Below, one piece after another: positions 44,439 through 53,299 of a stretch of DNA of 64,000 nucleotides. A program made the translations under genes and the position numbers. The notes under the pieces are model-generated. The model was not told the origin of the DNA and did no database searches. It was given only the letters and a program-made list of their open reading frames with translations. Origin of the DNA: Paenibacillus sp. G2S3 (lineage in GTDB: Bacteria; Bacillota; Bacilli; Paenibacillales; Paenibacillaceae); assembly GCF_030123105.1 (NCBI RefSeq), contig NZ_CP126095.1, positions 4,650,001-4,714,000 on the forward strand, written 5' to 3'. Each line of letters begins with the position of its first letter. Within the stretch, counting starts at the first letter, position 1.

Positions 44439-44468
44439 ATTATAGCATAGCAGCTTCCCAAATCTTAA
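44439..44468 (-). promoter_or_regulatory. mscL promoter
   Basis: On the minus strand, TTAAGA (44468-44463), 18-base spacer, TATAAT (44444-44439), ahead of the mscL ribosome-binding site. The -35 lies within a group of TTAAG repeats. Confidence 0.55.
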
Positions 44469-44539
44469 GACTTGTTAAGAAACTATTAAGTTTACTTTTA
44501 CTTTTACCTGCCACCGTTGTTAAGAAATCTCTTGTTAAA
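44465..44539. repeat. Cluster of TTAAG direct repeats between mscL and the response regulator
   Basis: TTAAG occurs at 44465, 44475 and 44486 (spacing 10 and 11) and at 44520, with TTAAA at 44535. Regular spacing of about one helical turn is typical of half-sites for OmpR/PhoB-type regulators. The rest of the gap up to 44805 shows no gene; a 68-codon frame there lacks a ribosome-binding site. Confidence 0.4.
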
Positions 44540-44805
44540 TAAGGATTATAAACTATTCATCTTTGCTAATAAATTTCATTTTCAAGTCGCATGCTATACC
44601 GACAACCTTCTCCAACAATCAATACTTTTTGGCCTCTGCTTCTCTGCTATGTGGGCGGCTTTATTATAGCTTTAAGTTTTTCAAAGAACTACACAAGCTG
44701 CTTCCCATCGCTCATCACCGGCCTTCAAATAAGGCTTTCAAACTAGAATATATTGTATACTTCTTGTAGTACGATTGCTTTACAAGCAAGAAAGGACGCT
44801 GAATC

Positions 44806-45516
44806 ATGCACAACGCAACACTGCTCTTGGTTGATGACGAAGCTGAGATTATTAAGCTCATGCAGATCTATCTGGAGAACGAGGGATACCGCCTGTTAAC
44901 TGCCCATGACGGACTGGAAGCACTTGAAATTATTAAAAAAGAAACGATAGATCTGATGGTTCTAGATATCATGATGCCTAACATGGACGGTATAGAGACT
45001 TGTATAAAAATTCGAGAAACACAAAAATTCCCGATTATTATGTTATCTGCCAAAGGTCAGGAACTAGATAAAATCACTGGACTCAGTGTAGGTGCGGATG
45101 ATTATGTTACGAAGCCTTTTAGTCCGCTGGAGCTTGTTGCCCGCATTAAATCCCAGCTGCGTAGAACCCGGAATTACATGGTCGAGCTAAGTGCCAAACA
45201 GGATGAAATCATCATTGATGGCTTGGTTATTAACTCGGTTACGCATGAAGTTAGCGTGGATGATCAGGCCGTTAAACTTACTCCGAGAGAATTCGCAATT
45301 TTGGAGCTGCTCGCCCGAAACAAGGGACAAGTACTAAGTATGGAGCAAATCTATGCCAAAGTGTGGAAAGAGCAGTTTCTCGAAAGCAATAATACGCTCA
45401 TGGTACACATTCGAAAAATCAGAGAAAAAATTGAAGCTAATCCGAGAAAACCACAATATTTAAAGACGGTATGGGGCGTTGGCTACAAACTGGAAAAAGG
45501 AGGTCCTTCTAGTTGA
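44806..45516 (+). CDS. OmpR/PhoB-type response regulator (VanR-like)
   Basis: The 236-residue regulator has a receiver domain with VDDEAEII, the phospho-acceptor Asp in MVLDIMMPN (about residue 52) and the conserved Lys in VTKPFSP, then a winged-helix domain ending WGVGYKLEKG. It resembles VanR-type regulators. It is coupled to the following kinase by a TTGA overlap. The regulated genes are unknown, but mscL is divergent and the LPXTG adhesin convergent. A TTAAG repeat cluster upstream could be its own operator. Confidence 0.9.
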   Translation: MHNATLLLVDDEAEIIKLMQIYLENEGYRLLTAHDGLEALEIIKKETIDLMVLDIMMPNMDGIETCIKIRETQKFPIIMLSAKGQELDKITGLSVGADDYVTKPFSPLELVARIKSQLRRTRNYMVELSAKQDEIIIDGLVINSVTHEVSVDDQAVKLTPREFAILELLARNKGQVLSMEQIYAKVWKEQFLESNNTLMVHIRKIREKIEANPRKPQYLKTVWGVGYKLEKGGPSS

Positions 45517-46616
45517 ACCTTAAACGATTCGATACCCTATCCTGGAAAATAGTCGGCTTCAGCTTAACGAGTCTAGCACTTACAGCAGCAATTTTATTGG
45601 TCGGCTATTATGGGACATCCCTTTTGCTATGGCTCAATCCTTCTCGTTCCTTCTGGGGGGTTAAGCTCATCCGCTGGGTAATCAATAACATCGGGTCTAC
45701 GCCTATAGTGATTCTTATTGGTCTTCCTTTGTTTATTGTTTTCATTCTAAAACTATCCAGAAATACAACAAGCAATCTTCATAATATTACGAATGGGGTC
45801 CAAGCGATAGCGGATGGCAATTTATCTTTCAAGGTACCAGTAACAGGTACGGATGAACTCGGTAAACTCGCCGAAAATATGAACCTCATGGCTGGCAAAC
45901 TAAAATCCGCTTTAGAGGAAGAACGAGCAGCAGCGAAAGCCAAAAACGACCTAATCACAGGTGTATCCCATGATCTCCGAACCCCTCTAACTTCTGTACT
46001 TGGATTTCTGGAGTATGTGGAGAAGGATCGTTATAAGAACGAGGTCGAACTGCGTTATTATGTTAATATTGCCTATGAGAAATCCCTGACTCTTAAAAAG
46101 CTAATCGACGATTTATTCGAATATACACGCGTTAGCAGCAGCGGGCTCCCCCTTAATATTGAGCCTGTAGATCTCGGAAAGCTGCTTGAACAGCTTGTCG
46201 AGGAATTTGCTCCCGTATTGGAGCAAGCCGATATGACCTACCGTATTCATACGGATAAGGTCCCTTTAATTATCCATGGTGATGCGGACGAGTTAGTACG
46301 ATTATATGAGAACCTATTCACCAATGCGGTTAGATACGGGAAAGAAGGTAAGATTCTAGATATCTCCGTTTATAGAAAAGACAATAGAGTGATTGCTACA
46401 TGCACGAATTACGGCAACCCGATTCCAACCGCGGACCTCCCCCACTTATTCAAGCGATTTTATCGCGTAGATAAATCACGCTCTCGAGAGACCGGCGGAA
46501 GTGGCTTAGGACTCGCGATTGCCAAGAACATCACAGAGCTCCACGGTGGAACGATTTCTGCCAAAAGCTCACGTAAACAAACCGAATTTGAGACTTCCTT
46601 CCCTGCGAGCGAATAG
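45513..46616 (+). CDS. Sensor histidine kinase (VanS-like)
   Basis: The 367-residue kinase has two membrane helices (about residues 10-32 and 60-80) with a short external loop, a HAMP domain, and the kinase core: His in GVSHDLRTPLTSVLG, N-box NLFTNAVRYG, and G2 GSGLGLAIAKN. It starts at TTG 45513, which overlaps the response regulator stop (TTGA), with AAAGGAGG upstream. The short extracytoplasmic loop suggests that it senses a membrane or cell-wall signal. No van resistance genes are nearby. Confidence 0.9.
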   Translation: MNLKRFDTLSWKIVGFSLTSLALTAAILLVGYYGTSLLLWLNPSRSFWGVKLIRWVINNIGSTPIVILIGLPLFIVFILKLSRNTTSNLHNITNGVQAIADGNLSFKVPVTGTDELGKLAENMNLMAGKLKSALEEERAAAKAKNDLITGVSHDLRTPLTSVLGFLEYVEKDRYKNEVELRYYVNIAYEKSLTLKKLIDDLFEYTRVSSSGLPLNIEPVDLGKLLEQLVEEFAPVLEQADMTYRIHTDKVPLIIHGDADELVRLYENLFTNAVRYGKEGKILDISVYRKDNRVIATCTNYGNPIPTADLPHLFKRFYRVDKSRSRETGGSGLGLAIAKNITELHGGTISAKSSRKQTEFETSFPASE

Positions 46617-46654
46617 GTTCAGAACACAAAATGAATATCAGGCCGAACACAAAC

Positions 46655-46693
46655 AAAAGCACCCGACCTTAATCACGCCGGGTGCTTCTTTCA
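46655..46693. terminator. Bidirectional terminator between the kinase and the LPXTG protein
   Basis: AAGCACCCG pairs with CGGGTGCTT, then CTTTCATTT on the plus strand and TTTTGTTTG on the minus strand. Both flanking genes point here. Confidence 0.85.
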
Positions 46694-46725
46694 TTTCAAT
46701 TTCAAATCATACTCAATCAGTTCAC

Positions 46726-49700
46726 TTACTTTAAGTTTCCCTTCCGTCTAAATACACGGTTTAAAGTAAAGCCTATGGCTATTAATCCAATACCTGTCAT
46801 GTAAAGCGGTGCCGGGCTACTTTCTCCCGTCTTTGGAAGCTGAGGGGCACTGGAAGTGTTGTTATTCACTGTACCTTTCGGTACTTCCTCATCAACAATG
46901 TCGACCTCTCCCAAAGGAACATTTTCATCTGTAATAACTAAATCTGGAGTTCCTTCCTCTTCTGAAGTTGCCGATTCCTGACCGGTCGTATTCCCAGGGC
47001 CAGTAGGTACTGCCGGATCATTGATGATTACTCCTGGCACCAGCGAACTCGTAGGTGTAGGTGTAACCGGACCTCCTGGAGTTCCTGAAGTTGGTGTTGA
47101 CGTAGGTGCTACTGTAGGCTCTGTTGACGGAGTAACAGTTGGTTCCGACGAAGCTGATGGTGTTGCTGTAGGGGCTATAGTTGGCTCTGGCGTTGCAGTA
47201 GGCGTAGGCTCAACTGCTTTTTGATTCGTAATCACTAACTGATTCGTTGACGAAGAATGAATGGATACTGGATGTTCTGTAGGATCAAGTACATAGCCAC
47301 TTGGAGCTGTCGTCTCCATCAATACATAGTTGCCCAACCATAATTTGTTGAATGTGGCTGTACCAGCGGAATCTGTGGTTAAGCTATTAATAAATACGCG
47401 GTCTGAGCCGTTTAGACGATAAAGTGCAAAAGTCGCATCTCCCAGCGTTTTCAAGTTGTCCTCTGCATCCAGCTTCTTGATCATCAAGGAGCCTCTAACC
47501 CCGCTACCTGATCCTGATCCACTCGACACACCGACGATAATTTCTTTAGAAGAATCTTTGCTTATTTCGATAACATTAAAACCACTGAAACGAACAGTAT
47601 TAATAACTTTGTCTCCTGTATTCGCCATAATCAGAGATTGATAATCGAGAATATAAGGTTTACTAATCTCCTTGGCGAAGCTTAAATCAAACGACTGCTT
47701 GCCGTCTACATCCGTTTTTATTTCTAGGCTGTAATCGATACCTTGGGTCAATTCAGGTCCGTTTTTTGTTACATCCCCGTTCTCAGCTAGGGTTGTAGGA
47801 TACAGATGGAATGAATCCTGTAGCAAAATCTGATTAGCGCTAGGAGTATCTTTGATTAACGCATTCATCACAGTAGACTGACTACGATTGATTTGAATGC
47901 TCCAATCGATTTTCTCGCCATTCTGAACACCATTCTTTAAGAGATATTCGTCTCCATAAGGAATCTTTACGGAAGCGTTCAAATCCTTGGATACCTTTTT
48001 TGTCCCATCATAGAGATTGGCTTTATTATCAATAGCAGTGCCGATGACTTTGCCTTCAAGACTTGTATGAAATTCTATATAATATGCGGATTGAATAGCG
48101 TCTGTAAAAGAGACCTTCAACTCATTATTACCATTAACACTGTAAGTGTATTTGCTACTGTTTACCTCTACACCTTTCGTTGGGTCCCCATTCTTAGCAA
48201 CATTCATGGTGTACACTTTCAGCGATTCAGGAACCAGGGTTTGACCCGATTTCAAAATATCCACGACCTCTGGCTCTGCAATCGTTTTGCTATTATAGTT
48301 GACCCCTAATGTCCAAGCTAATTCTTTAGTTGAAGCATTATAGGAACCAAATTTCAAGCCATTACTTTTCGCTTCAACTCTTGGAATAAATAGCCCTTCT
48401 GCTTCTGTGGTGCGAGGAACTTCGGACGTGTCTATCCAGTCCATCCGAACCTTGTTATTAAAATTTTCAGTATTAGACCAAATCCAATCCTTATTAAAGT
48501 CTGTTCTATAGCTGATTGTATAAGTTTCGGAAATCGCCGATTTGAAGACAACCTTGAACCCTTTATTAGACTGAACAGGAGTATTGTATACTAAAATATA
48601 ATCGGCAGGCTTTAATATACTTCCATTCGAATTTCTAATTACGAGTGATTCCGGAATAAACTTCAGTCCTCCAAACGGGAACGATTCCGTAATCTCAACC
48701 TGGCCCATTGGATAGTTATCACTGTTCAATGTGACCTTCCATCCAACCGTTTTATTCTGATAATCTACGTCTGTTAAGTTCTTATACAGAATGGCTGACC
48801 GTATTAAGCGAGTAGCCTGTTCAGTGTACGTACTGTCCGTAACTGTATTAGTGATGGTAGTATCTTCAAACACACGCTTAACAGCTTTGGTCTTATATTC
48901 GATTCGATAAGGGGATGTTATATCTTGTTTAAATTGCAAGGTGAACCCTGACTTACTCACGTCTGACGCTGCAACTACAGTGTAATCAAGATCCTTTGTC
49001 AACAGATTGCCTAACGTTGCTGTACCTGCTGAATCCAGTTGCACCGTATATACTTTTATCGAATCGGCTACTAACGCTTGAGAATCATTAAACAAATCCT
49101 TTAGTACAGCATTTCCTTGCGGAATCGTTTTTTTATTATAGTTATATTCGATTGCCCAGGAAATGATTTGATTGCTCCAGTCATATCCGCTAGAGTACTT
49201 GTTCAAGCTTCCTCCTCGTTCTACTTGAACAGTAGCAGAGGAACTTGCAGGAACTTGCCCATCTCCTGTAAAAGTCGCTGTATTCGTGAAGCTTAGCTGA
49301 TGCTCGTCAGTAATAGCTGTGGAGTATTCAATACGGTAAGCACTGGAAATCGCAGGATCAGTGAAACGAACATTTAACGATCCTTCAGTAAACTCTGAAG
49401 AATATTTACTGGTATCGAGTAGTGCACCTTGCGTTACCGAACCGTCCAACTGGATACTCAGTTGATACACACTCACAGTGACCGGAGTGCTTAGTGACAA
49501 ACCTGTTGGTATAGGATCAGTTACGACTGCATTCCCAACAGTTTTTAATGATTTATTTACGTCAACCGACCATAAAATATAGTCAGCATTAAAACCCTGA
49601 GGAATCCCCCTCTTCTCAATGGTGGATCCTACACTCGGTTTAAAATTCACAGTAACCGTCTGAACACCACCGCTCACCGGAAATAAAATTTGCTGAACAG

Positions 49701-50169
49701 TACTTCCTGAGATTTTTTGTTTATCAAACTTAGTATTGATCCGAAGCGTTCCTTGCACGTCATCATGCGTTTCTATGTAGTCGTTAAAGCTCATTGTTAC
49801 TTGGTGTGATAACTGCTCAACTGTAAAAGTTCCTACATCTCCATCCTCTGATACCAATGAACCGTTAATATCATTAAAAAGCTGAAACTGCTCTGGAAGC
49901 TGAAAGGTAAAGGTGTCACCTTGCTTGTACGGATGTGCTTTAGGAAGAGACCACGTATAATCTAATGTTACATTAGCATCTTGCTCATAAACGCTATCCG
50001 TGACCGTCTGCCCGTCTGCACCATATACAGCCATTGAGACAATAGTGATGATATTCCGTTCCTGATCGATTGCTGCTGCTTTTACTTGTGGAGCGAAACC
50101 GATGCCATAGGCATATTGCGCTACAAGCATCAGAATAACGAGCATCACACTTATTCTTTTTTTTAACAT
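46726..50169 (-). CDS. LPXTG-anchored, multi-domain surface adhesin (SpaA/Cna-like)
   Basis: From ATG 50169 (GGAGG upstream) the protein has 1147 residues: signal peptide (about 1-33), an N-terminal adhesin-like domain, a series of at least five related domains of about 130 residues that each contain a W-(S/A/K)-(I/V)-x-(V/L/Y)-N pattern and a following ESxKVYxxxL-like strand, a Cna-B/SpaA domain (LMIKKLDAEDNLKTLGDATF ... APSGYVLDP), a Pro/Thr/Ser-rich wall-spanning stretch (TPTATPEPTIAPTATPS-type) and a sortase signal LPKTG with a membrane helix and a basic tail. The repeats resemble collagen-binding or isopeptide-forming fimbrial domains. It would be covalently attached to the cell wall. 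No sortase gene is adjacent. Confidence 0.9.
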   Translation of the reverse strand: MLKKRISVMLVILMLVAQYAYGIGFAPQVKAAAIDQERNIITIVSMAVYGADGQTVTDSVYEQDANVTLDYTWSLPKAHPYKQGDTFTFQLPEQFQLFNDINGSLVSEDGDVGTFTVEQLSHQVTMSFNDYIETHDDVQGTLRINTKFDKQKISGSTVQQILFPVSGGVQTVTVNFKPSVGSTIEKRGIPQGFNADYILWSVDVNKSLKTVGNAVVTDPIPTGLSLSTPVTVSVYQLSIQLDGSVTQGALLDTSKYSSEFTEGSLNVRFTDPAISSAYRIEYSTAITDEHQLSFTNTATFTGDGQVPASSSATVQVERGGSLNKYSSGYDWSNQIISWAIEYNYNKKTIPQGNAVLKDLFNDSQALVADSIKVYTVQLDSAGTATLGNLLTKDLDYTVVAASDVSKSGFTLQFKQDITSPYRIEYKTKAVKRVFEDTTITNTVTDSTYTEQATRLIRSAILYKNLTDVDYQNKTVGWKVTLNSDNYPMGQVEITESFPFGGLKFIPESLVIRNSNGSILKPADYILVYNTPVQSNKGFKVVFKSAISETYTISYRTDFNKDWIWSNTENFNNKVRMDWIDTSEVPRTTEAEGLFIPRVEAKSNGLKFGSYNASTKELAWTLGVNYNSKTIAEPEVVDILKSGQTLVPESLKVYTMNVAKNGDPTKGVEVNSSKYTYSVNGNNELKVSFTDAIQSAYYIEFHTSLEGKVIGTAIDNKANLYDGTKKVSKDLNASVKIPYGDEYLLKNGVQNGEKIDWSIQINRSQSTVMNALIKDTPSANQILLQDSFHLYPTTLAENGDVTKNGPELTQGIDYSLEIKTDVDGKQSFDLSFAKEISKPYILDYQSLIMANTGDKVINTVRFSGFNVIEISKDSSKEIIVGVSSGSGSGSGVRGSLMIKKLDAEDNLKTLGDATFALYRLNGSDRVFINSLTTDSAGTATFNKLWLGNYVLMETTAPSGYVLDPTEHPVSIHSSSTNQLVITNQKAVEPTPTATPEPTIAPTATPSASSEPTVTPSTEPTVAPTSTPTSGTPGGPVTPTPTSSLVPGVIINDPAVPTGPGNTTGQESATSEEEGTPDLVITDENVPLGEVDIVDEEVPKGTVNNNTSSAPQLPKTGESSPAPLYMTGIGLIAIGFTLNRVFRRKGNLK

Positions 50170-50448
50170 AACCCTAAAGCCTCCAATTCCTTTTCCAATT
50201 TGATTTTTCTGTGTTTGTATCCCCTCTTGAAGCGTAATCTCTGCCATTCCTCATGCTCGAATGCTTCTTATGTAATTCCGCGCCCCTCGCCCCATCTTAT
50301 GTTAAAATAATGAAAAGCCCTTCTTTTGTGGCTTATTTGACAGAACGCATACATATATAACCATTTTATGGATGTTCAGAAACAGAAAATCTCAAAAATT
50401 TACATAATTATTTTTTGAAGTATTTTTCCGTACGAAGGAGGTTGAGTC

Positions 50449-51204
50449 ATGCATCTTTCATCTTATTTTGATCGACAGCGCACGGAGGATTTCATTATGT
50501 TCTCCCCTTCACATTGGATTGCTCTGTCTATCATTGCATTGCTGTGTCTACTGTTTTACGGTTTAAGATTCGAAATTCGCACGGATATGAGACTTCGGCA
50601 AAGTATGCGCTTGCTGCTAATTATTATTCTGATGTTCTCAGAGGCGGGACTTCAAATATGGTACCTCACTCAGAACGTATGGCAATCCAGCAGCTCACTC
50701 CCGCTCGAACTATGCGGAATTACATTACTACTATCCATTATCATGCTGATAACTCGTAGCCGAACACTTTACTCCTTTCTGTATTTTGCTGGGATTGGTG
50801 GAGCATTCATTGCTTTACTCACACCGAATCTGGTCTATCCGTTCCCTCATTTCCGATTTCTACTGTTCTTTATAGCTCATGGTGGTATTATTCTTGCTTC
50901 TCTTTATATGACCTGGATTGAGGGCTATAAGCCCACTTGGAAATCTCTCCTGTTCACCATGCTTGGACTAAACATTGTGGCCGCTTGTGTGTGGATTGCC
51001 AATTACATCCTAGGGTCTAACTACATGTTCCTATCTCATAAGCCCAGTACTTATTCTGTATTGGATTATTTTGGGCCATATCCTTATTACCTGCTTGTTG
51101 AAGAGTTATTTGCCTTCATTGTGTTTCTGCTCATGTATTTGGTATTCTTCTGGGTGCCAGAGCGGCGTAAATCGCGACATAGACGGGTTAGGCGGATTCT
51201 TTAA
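50449..51204 (+). CDS. TIGR02206 family membrane protein (YwaF-like)
   Basis: The 251-residue integral membrane protein has about seven helices and the TIGR02206 pattern, including LPLELCGITLLLSIIMLITR, GIGGAFIALLTPNL and FIAHGGIILASLYM. The function is unknown in the family. ATG 50449 has AAGGAGG at a good distance. The C-terminus ends in a basic tail (RRKSRHRRVRR). It is single, with a strong terminator after it. Confidence 0.85.
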   Translation: MHLSSYFDRQRTEDFIMFSPSHWIALSIIALLCLLFYGLRFEIRTDMRLRQSMRLLLIIILMFSEAGLQIWYLTQNVWQSSSSLPLELCGITLLLSIIMLITRSRTLYSFLYFAGIGGAFIALLTPNLVYPFPHFRFLLFFIAHGGIILASLYMTWIEGYKPTWKSLLFTMLGLNIVAACVWIANYILGSNYMFLSHKPSTYSVLDYFGPYPYYLLVEELFAFIVFLLMYLVFFWVPERRKSRHRRVRRIL

Positions 51205-51209
51205 CAACA

Positions 51210-51249
51210 CAAAAAGCCAGCCTCCGGATATTCGGAGACTGGCTTTTTA
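51210..51249. terminator. Bidirectional terminator
   Basis: AAAAAGCCAGCCTCCG pairs with CGGAGACTGGCTTTTT, with A and T tracts on both sides, between the YwaF-like gene and the cyclophilin gene. Confidence 0.9.
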
Positions 51250-51260
51250 ACTATTAATTC

Positions 51261-51692
51261 TTAAGCTTCGATGATTTCTACTGAAGTCATTTTGTCGCGT
51301 CCTTTGAAAGTATCAACAAGATCCATACCTTCAACTACTTTACCGAATACAGTGTGAACTCCATCCAAGTGTGGTTGCGGTGCATAGCAGATGTAGAACT
51401 GGCTTCCGCCTGTGTTCTTACCCGCATGTGCCATAGCAAGTGTTCCGCGCTCGTGTTTGTTTGGGTTGATTTCGCAGTTGATGGTGTAGCCTGGACCACC
51501 AGATCCAGTTCCGTTAGGACAACCGCCTTGTGCTACAAAACCAGGGATAACACGGTGGAATGTCAATCCATTGTAGAAACCATCTTTTGCTAGCTTTTCA
51601 AAGTTAGCTACAGTGTTTGGTGCATCTTGATCGAACAAGTCGATCAGCACTACGCCGCCATTTTCTAGAGTAATTTTCGCTTGCTTTGCCAT
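51261..51692 (-). CDS. ppiB: Peptidyl-prolyl cis-trans isomerase (cyclophilin)
   Basis: The 143-residue cyclophilin has the family signature [13 protein letters not shown] and [22 protein letters not shown], with the catalytic Arg in the FHRV motif. It is cytoplasmic (no signal). I choose ATG 51692 (AAAGGGG upstream) over the in-frame 51737. In B. subtilis ppiB is likewise near lysA and the spoVA genes. Confidence 0.93.
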   Translation of the reverse strand: MAKQAKITLENGGVVLIDLFDQDAPNTVANFEKLAKDGFYNGLTFHRVIPGFVAQGGCPNGTGSGGPGYTINCEINPNKHERGTLAMAHAGKNTGGSQFYICYAPQPHLDGVHTVFGKVVEGMDLVDTFKGRDKMTSVEIIEA

Positions 51693-51761
51693 ATGTAAAT
51701 GACCCCTTTCAAAATTAACAAATTTAGAATACCTCAATTATATTACTATGAAACCACGCAC

Positions 51762-51795
51762 AAAGCAAAGCAAGCAGGAGTAATTCCTGCTTGCT
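51762..51795 (-). terminator. Rho-independent terminator after lysA
   Basis: Perfect 10-bp stem GCAAGCAGGA/TCCTGCTTGC, then TTTGCTTTG on the minus strand. Confidence 0.7.
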
Positions 51796-51837
51796 CTTTA
51801 TGCCTTCCCAATTTTCCCTACTTAACATTAACGGCTA

Positions 51838-53172
51838 TTACTTAGCAACAGCGGCTTGTTTAGCGATACGCTCAGGAACAATATCGTTGGCAATCAGATC
51901 ATTATAGCTTTCGCGACGCACTACAAGATCGCTGTGTCCGTTCTGAACGAACACTAAAGCCGGACGACGAAGACGGTTGTAATTGCTCGCCATGGAGTAA
52001 TTGTAAGCGCCTGTGCAGGCTACAGCCAACAGATCGCCGCTTTCAGCCTCAGGCAGTTCTACATCCCAAATCAGCATATCTCCGCTCTCGCAGCATTTAC
52101 CAGCGATGGATACAGTTTCTGTAGCCTCTTCATTCGCACGATTAGCAAGCAATGCCTCATATTTAGATTGGTACAAGGCAGGACGTGGATTATCAGTCAT
52201 CCCACCGTCAACGGCAACGTACTTACGCACGCCTGGAATATCCTTGTTCGTACCTACAGTATAAAGTGTGGTACCTGCATCTCCGACAATACTGCGGCCC
52301 GGCTCCACCCAAATTTCAGGCAAAGCATTATAAATTCCAGCAAAATGAGTCTTCACCGCATCCGTAATTGCAGCTACATATTCAGAAACATGTAACGGGG
52401 TATCCCCCTCAACATAACGAATACCGAAACCTCCACCTAGGTTTACTACACGGAAGTCCACTTCCAAACCTTCTTTAACACTACGAGCAAAACTCGCTAC
52501 ACGTTCAACAGCAAGCTGGAATCCATCCGTTTCAAAAATTTGAGAACCAATATGGGAATGTACGCCAAGCAGCACTAAATTCTTTTTGCTGGCTGCCGCT
52601 TTAACTGCTTCATAAGCTGATCCATTACCGATATCAAAACCGAATTTGGAATCGGTCTGACCTGTAGTAATATACTCATGCGTATGTGCTTCGACACCTG
52701 GTGTCACACGTAATAAGATGTTAACCTTAACTTCTTTACGTGATGCAATGGACTGCAAAAGATTAAGCTCTACCAGATTATCGACTACAAAGCAGCCGAT
52801 CCCGGCATCAATCGCCATTTCGATCTCTTCAGACGTCTTATTGTTGCCATGAAAATGAATACGTTCTGCCGGAAAGCCAGCTTGTAAAGCTGTGTAAAGT
52901 TCGCCATCAGATACAACATCAAGCGACAAGCCTTCTTGATCAGCCAAACGAACCATAGCCATTACTGAGAACGCCTTACTTGCGTAAGCTACTTGAAACC
53001 CAAGTCCAGAGGCTTTAAAAGCATCCATATATTCCCGGCAACGTTGTCTCACCAATTGCTCGTCCAATATATATAGCGGGGTTCCATATTCCGCCTTCAA
53101 TTCAGTTACATCACATCCGCCGATCTCCAAATGCCCAGCATCGTTAATTCGGCTAGTACCGTGTAGAAACAT
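51838..53172 (-). CDS. lysA: Diaminopimelate decarboxylase
   Basis: LysA decarboxylates meso-diaminopimelate to lysine with PLP. The 444-residue protein shows the PLP Lys in VAYASKAFSV, the HSHIGSQI motif, NLGGGFGIRY, EPGRSIVG and CESGDML near the C-terminus. ATG 53172 has GGAGGAC upstream. It directly follows the spoVA genes, as in B. subtilis, and DAP metabolism also feeds the spore cortex. Confidence 0.97.
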   Translation of the reverse strand: MFLHGTSRINDAGHLEIGGCDVTELKAEYGTPLYILDEQLVRQRCREYMDAFKASGLGFQVAYASKAFSVMAMVRLADQEGLSLDVVSDGELYTALQAGFPAERIHFHGNNKTSEEIEMAIDAGIGCFVVDNLVELNLLQSIASRKEVKVNILLRVTPGVEAHTHEYITTGQTDSKFGFDIGNGSAYEAVKAAASKKNLVLLGVHSHIGSQIFETDGFQLAVERVASFARSVKEGLEVDFRVVNLGGGFGIRYVEGDTPLHVSEYVAAITDAVKTHFAGIYNALPEIWVEPGRSIVGDAGTTLYTVGTNKDIPGVRKYVAVDGGMTDNPRPALYQSKYEALLANRANEEATETVSIAGKCCESGDMLIWDVELPEAESGDLLAVACTGAYNYSMASNYNRLRRPALVFVQNGHSDLVVRRESYNDLIANDIVPERIAKQAAVAK

Positions 53173-53299
53173 TCTTTAGTCCTCCAATTTCTGTGGAATA
53201 TCAAGGTTCCACCCTGTCTTTAGTGTATTCAGTATAACAGACAGTGGGAACTCCATTGAATGGACTAATTTGCAGTAGTTTTGTATTTTCATACGATTG

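Noticed and set aside
44563..44769. 68-codon frame between mscL and the response regulator
   Set aside because: No ribosome-binding site and no family pattern; the gap looks regulatory.
44806..46616. Vancomycin resistance regulators VanRS
   Set aside because: Only regulator and kinase resemble VanRS; no vanH, vanA, vanX or vanY-type genes are nearby, so resistance is not supported.
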